Source: Diplocarpon mali (lineage: Eukaryota > Ascomycota > Leotiomycetes > Helotiales > Drepanopezizaceae). From it: a DNA stretch of 64,000 nucleotides. How positions within the stretch are numbered: position 1 is the stretch's first letter; every line of letters begins with the position of its first letter. Below are positions 59,698-64,000 of this stretch, in pieces. The DNA lies in the NCBI GenBank assembly GCA_024741835.1, contig JAENRP010000139.1, positions 25,854 to 89,853 of the forward strand, read 5' to 3'. The notes beneath the pieces are model-generated. The model was not told where the DNA came from. It was given only the letters and a program-made list of their open reading frames with translations, and did not search any database. The position numbers were made by a program, and so were the translations under genes.

Positions 59698-60943
59698 CTA
59701 GAAGCCTTTTCCAATCCTCACTGTGCTCCCACCGCCATACCACAGTGCCCCCTTTCTGTAATCTAGCCCTCTCTCTTGCCCAACGATCCACTCCCCTTCG
59801 GGCCTCCTCTCTCTCCCGACAGGCCAGAATTCCTTCTTTAGCCAGGCATTAGTCTCTTCAATCAGCTCAATAAACCGAATCATTCTCTCTGGGCTATCAT
59901 GGTCTTCTTGCGTTAAGAATCTCCCGACTGTAATATGCGAACTCGGTACTATGTAGCGGGAACCAACCTTGATACCGCTACTCGAAGCGATGTCGAACAG
60001 ATCTCGTCGTAAATGGTGATACGTAAATTCGTCATCTTTCTCCGTTCTCGCTAAGGTATCCTGAGGGCTGGTCACAGCAAGACCTTCTCCGGCAGCGGGT
60101 AGGAATGAGAGTGCCACGGCAGCACCGTCGTAAGAGAGTGCGGGTTTAATGAGACGGGCTCTGTGAGTGTAGGTATAATCAGTCATTTCCTCGGCGACAG
60201 TAGGTCCCAGGTCTTCCACGATGGCGCTGATCTGGTATTCCGTAAGGGAGTGCGTTATTTCGAGAGCTGTGAGATGGCAATTTGAAAGTGGCATCAGCCA
60301 GAGTTCTTGATGATTGTCAGTGGTGGGCTTGGTAGGGAGGGCGAGATATTTAGGGGTTGGAGAAGAGCTCATTATGTCTCTGAGTGTTAATCTTCTTGAG
60401 GCCTTGAGGTTTGGAGTCTCTGGAGAAGTAATCTTGAAGCCTTACATACTTGGAGCTAAGGAAAGCAGCTTCTGTTGCACTTGGTCGACGAGAGCACAGA
60501 TGTGTGCTGGTGGTCTTGCCCAGAATACCAGACAGTTCCTGGGATCTACATACCCCGGCTCGATTGACGGATCTGTTAATCGCTGGAGGATGGGATCCAA
60601 GATCAGCCCTGCGAACCCTGGAGAGAGCAATTTCTCCCTCTGCTGCGCATTGCGTGTGCTGCGATGTGTTGCGTAGCGAGCTTGGAGTAGGGCCTTCGGC
60701 AGAATCAGCTTATTTCCAGCTAGTCTGAGGGTGACGAGAAGAGTCTGAAGGGGGATAGACAAGCATTGTAATGAACTAAAATTGTAGTCATCTGAGAAGA
60801 ATAGAGATGCCACTACCTACTGGGTCATTGTTACATGCCTCAAGCAACGCTTCGTAAGGATTTGCATATGCAGAATTGTCAATCCCAGAAAGATCTTCAA
60901 ACCTATTTCGAGAATCTGCTGTCTCCAAGACTTTGGAAGCCAT
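59698..60943 (-). CDS. 2H phosphoesterase (RNA ligase/cyclic phosphodiesterase superfamily)
   Basis: Exons 60943-60817, 60680-60450 and 60377-59698 encode about 345 aa; introns are 136 nt (GTAGTG...CCAAG) and 72 nt (GTATGT...CAGAG). Two H-x-T motifs define the 2H fold: HLT at 154-156 (NCHLTALEI) and HIT at 267-269 (SSHITVGRF). The N-terminal part contains YEALLEACNND, STRNAQQREKLLSPGFAGLILD and PGYVDPRNCLVFWARPP, which I recall from a family of uncharacterised fungal proteins with the same fold. 2H enzymes act on 2',3'-cyclic phosphates or related RNA ends; the substrate here is unknown. The first intron boundaries are less certain than the rest because the junction sequence is poorly conserved. 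Confidence 0.8.
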
Positions 60944-63900
60944 TTTTCATAAAGATCAAGCAGACGCATCGGGTAGTGAATTGGGGGTGGGGTGGGAGAG
61001 GGGGGGGCACGGTCAAGTTCGGTCAATAGTAAAGCCGACAGGACCAAGCTAGTTGAAATTACCTCTGTTCCCTCTCACGTCTTTTCTTTACTTTGAAAAC
61101 TCCTATGCTAAAGAAAACAACAATACTATGATACATGGTTATGAATTGCACCGTGCAGCACTCATATCTGTACAGCAGGTGAATTTGTTTCTTGACCTTG
61201 GGACTTCATGGATTACAGACAAAAGTCGCGTCGGGACACTGACGGCTTCTGGTTGCGCTTCAGCTTTCACAACTACCTGTTACAATCCTACTTGATACTA
61301 CTCACACAAGACCACAAACGTAAGGATCATGGCATCTACAGATATTACTGCAGAATCTTGAATGTCTTTGGTGCTATTAATGACAGCGCCGTGAGGCTTG
61401 AGCTTGGAGATCAACTTTACAATCCTCCTGGTTCAAAAGGCAAGCTTTTAATCTGCTTCGCTTCATTTTAGCCGCTCAACAGTATATAAAACTAGTATCA
61501 AGCAAAAGCTTCACCTCAGAAGGCTCGAACACTCGTACGCTGACCTCTGGCAGGACACTGAAGATCATTCAGCTGCCTCTTCACCTCGATAGTAAGTTTA
61601 CATCTTCCCTAATTTCAGAGCTCGTGAATAGTGCCAACCTTACCCCCCTTCTCTCTCCTGTACACAGATGCACAAAAATCTCCTAAAAAATCATCGCAGA
61701 AATTATTGCACGACCTACTGACTGATTCTTCTTCAGGTAAGCTGTTACCAACTCCTTCACTGGGAAGCTCCTCAACATATACCTTAGACCAAGCGGCTTC
61801 ACCATCAGACAATGTGCCGTTCAGGTGGTTTGAGCTCAAAGAGACTTTCTCAATCCACTTTGTCTGGAAACCCGCTTCTCATCTTCAAAATATGATGCTG
61901 GATCCAGATATCGACGTGCCTCTCTCCCCTTAGAACTTTCTGAACTTCTGAAGAGGTTGCTAACGACCCTTGAATATGCCGATAGCGGCTCACTTGCTGC
62001 AGTGGTTGGTACTAACTTGACGTGATTCCAAGGTACTTCTGGAGCAAGAACATTAGTAAGAACATTTACATCTCCGACCATGATTCCTAGCTTTGCACGC
62101 TGATGAATTCTTAGGTGCTTTCCCTTCGAACTTCTTCGAAGTGATTTGTCTGTCATGGTCTGGTAGAGATGCGCGGGCTGCGGCCCCCAAAGCTGCATTA
62201 GAAAATGGGACAGCAATGCTTCTCCCGACCTGCATCTATCTATGCAGCAAATTGGTCACCCAAGTACACAGATATTTGTGAATGTGGAGTCTTGGTGGCA
62301 ATGGAGAACTGAAAAATTATCTCACTGCAACGGGCCTCATTCTTTCTTTTGTTAAGCAAACCTCTTTTTTCATTGATATAGGCACGGCAAGGAGCACTGC
62401 GAGATATGCTATGAAGCCATGTAGACCTTTGTCTCATGATGGTCGAATGCCAACTTGGCAAGATTTCGGCATGGTGGATTCTATTTCCTATTCAACAGAT
62501 TACTAGATTCCAGGTAATTCTGTCTTACGAGCACCTCAAGTATTAACAAACATTACAGTCTAAACCCGGGAATTCTTTGAGTCTCCTGTTTAATGAAGTT
62601 TACGACAATACTTGCACTGGCCAGAGTATTTCCTGAAAGGCTGCACACCTGGATGTTAAGCAACACGCTATCATGTCCAAGCACGCCTAGCAAATGGCAC
62701 AAATACTTGGACTGTTTACTTCAATCCCTCTTAGCAAACGTATTCTTTTTCAGATTCGAAAATGCATGAGACGATACGCACGAGAGGATCCAGTCACAAT
62801 CAGCTGCACTTGCATGTTCTAACGTTGTTCAACCACATTACATGGCGTTACATCTCTCTCGTGGACCTCGAGAGCCCATCGCCTACATGGGACTACACAA
62901 CAGCGAAACTACTTCAAAATAACTGGAGCAGCATATCCTGAAGCTTACAGATGTCTGAAGACATACATGCATACCAAATCTGGCCAGCCTGCGCCCAGCT
63001 CTTGATCTGGGCAATGTGAACTTCTGTATGGAGAAAGAATGGGAACTTTACGATAGCCGGCATCTTGTGTTATGTCTTCCCATTATCTGCTGTCAAACTC
63101 GTGCATGATCTTATTCTCGGCGGACAGTATGTGGTAGGCTGGGGCCGATGCTGCAGCATATTGGTATATGTGCTCGATGGACTGGTACCTGTCCTCACTT
63201 CCAGCATGCTTTGAATTTATTGCATACCATGGGTCCTGCATATATCAGCTACGGACTACGTGAGTGTTGGGAGTGATCAAAGATTCCCAGTATTCCTTCG
63301 ACTCACCTTGGTATTTGGGAAATCCATACTTCATGATTTGGCCAAAGGGGGCTGCTCCACCTCCAAGGATTGGAGAACGCTTAATAGTTCGTTGGTTTTC
63401 CAGGCTGAAGTTGGATAGACATCTCCTCGGATCATTGGAAGCGCCAGATGAAGCCCGACAATGTCACCTTCCCCTCAGGTATGCTGCCTGTTTTTTGTTT
63501 GCCCTGCTTTCTGCTAGTCTTCAGTCAGGACTCGCTCGTTCGCTGTGCAGGCGACCCTCCAAACATGGACTCGCTCTGCTAGCAAGTTGCGAAGATAAGG
63601 ATCATGTGTTACGTGGGAGCGGCTATGATTTTTGTATCCTCAAAACATTGCAAAACAAAGGGCTGCATCGTTGGGATCCTGATCTATGCGCAACATATTT
63701 CAATAGGCTATGGTATGTTGATTGCGCAAGGCAAAGAATACCTGTGCTCATCATGGCGTTCGTTGGCTGAGAGTCGTATCTCTGTAATTCCTACCAGCGT
63801 AGTCGATGGTTAGCTCTCGTAATTTGCCTATCATTTCAGACACTGGAACCTACCCATTTTATTATTTTTATTATTACTATTATTATTTGTGGATTATACT

Positions 63901-64000
63901 GCTTGGCGTTTTCTAGAATTCTGTTGAAATCCTAAACTTGAGGATTTCCTGAAGCGTTCAATCCATGGGCCATTACTCCTGAATGCCCAACGGGTAGGAT
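60944..64000. other. Gene-poor right end
   Basis: Three kilobases with only short, overlapping open frames (for example around 61.6-62.5 kb on both strands and 63.3-63.8 kb), none with an ATG-led, motif-bearing or clearly spliced reading. The DNA is not strongly AT-rich, so it could hide a lineage-specific gene, a decayed gene or non-coding RNA. An ATT microsatellite lies at about 63859-63888. Confidence 0.5.
63859..63888. repeat. ATT-type microsatellite
   Basis: An imperfect run of ATT/TTATT units near the right end of the window. Confidence 0.85.

Noticed and set aside
53890..60943. Secondary-metabolite cluster around the P450 gene
   Set aside because: Neighbours are ribosomal eL42, a 2H phosphodiesterase and a membrane protein; no synthase, transporter or pathway regulator is seen.
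61631..62216. Overlapping open frames on both strands of about 100-126 codons
   Set aside because: They overlap antisense to each other and neither shows a motif, signal peptide or good splice continuation.
63264..63770. 168-codon open frame near the right end
   Set aside because: It opens from GTG, not ATG; composition is mixed and no domain is recognisable.

Overview
The window is nuclear DNA of a filamentous ascomycete (Pezizomycotina; a leotiomycete-like fungus is my best guess, inferred from overall gene character and not proven). Reasons: almost every gene has short introns (about 45-190 nt) with GT-AG ends and CTAAC/CTGAC-type branch points, genes lie on both strands without operons, and the proteins match fungal housekeeping families. 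I saw no rRNA, convincing tRNA, CRISPR array or prokaryotic feature. Twenty protein genes are called with reasonable support, plus two weaker ones.

Layout. 1-5.3 kb: GC-rich, low-complexity DNA with several tandem repeats around a conserved fungal gene of unknown function (2195-3960). 5.3-15 kb: a compact housekeeping block: a PPR mitochondrial protein (-) and mitoribosomal mS23/RSM25 (+) share a 328-bp divergent promoter; then ALG14 (-), an Ima1-type inner nuclear membrane protein (+) and MPP10 (-). 15-19.2 kb: a 4.2-kb gene-free, partly AT-rich island. 19.2-26.7 kb: an SPX-domain membrane protein, a short-chain dehydrogenase, a tiny basic conserved protein and a large Ser-rich protein of unknown function with an out-of-frame splice junction. 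28.4-47.5 kb: HEM2, mitochondrial malonyl transferase MCT1, TCA17/TRAPPC2L, AFG1, NUP133, a CCG-tailed casein kinase I, a p24 cargo receptor and SWC4. 47.5-64 kb: sparser: a possible tiny secreted protein, an orphan gene, a membrane protein with a SAP/HeH-like N terminus, a candidate RIP-degraded MITE, a cytochrome P450, ribosomal protein eL42, a 2H phosphodiesterase, then 3 kb without a gene I can support.

Themes. Mitochondrial function recurs (PPR protein, mS23, MCT1, AFG1), as does the nuclear envelope (Ima1-like, Nup133, and by inference the SAP/HeH-like membrane protein at 51720-52865). The early secretory pathway is represented by ALG14, TCA17 and the p24 protein. I see no biosynthetic cluster or defence system. 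The most interesting items are the SAP/HeH-like membrane protein, the hierarchical 8-bp minisatellite at 1695-1924, the small basic protein at 23535, and the frame break at about 25.6 kb. Exon boundaries were worked out by hand from splice motifs, reading-frame continuity and remembered family alignments; none has been tested against transcripts.
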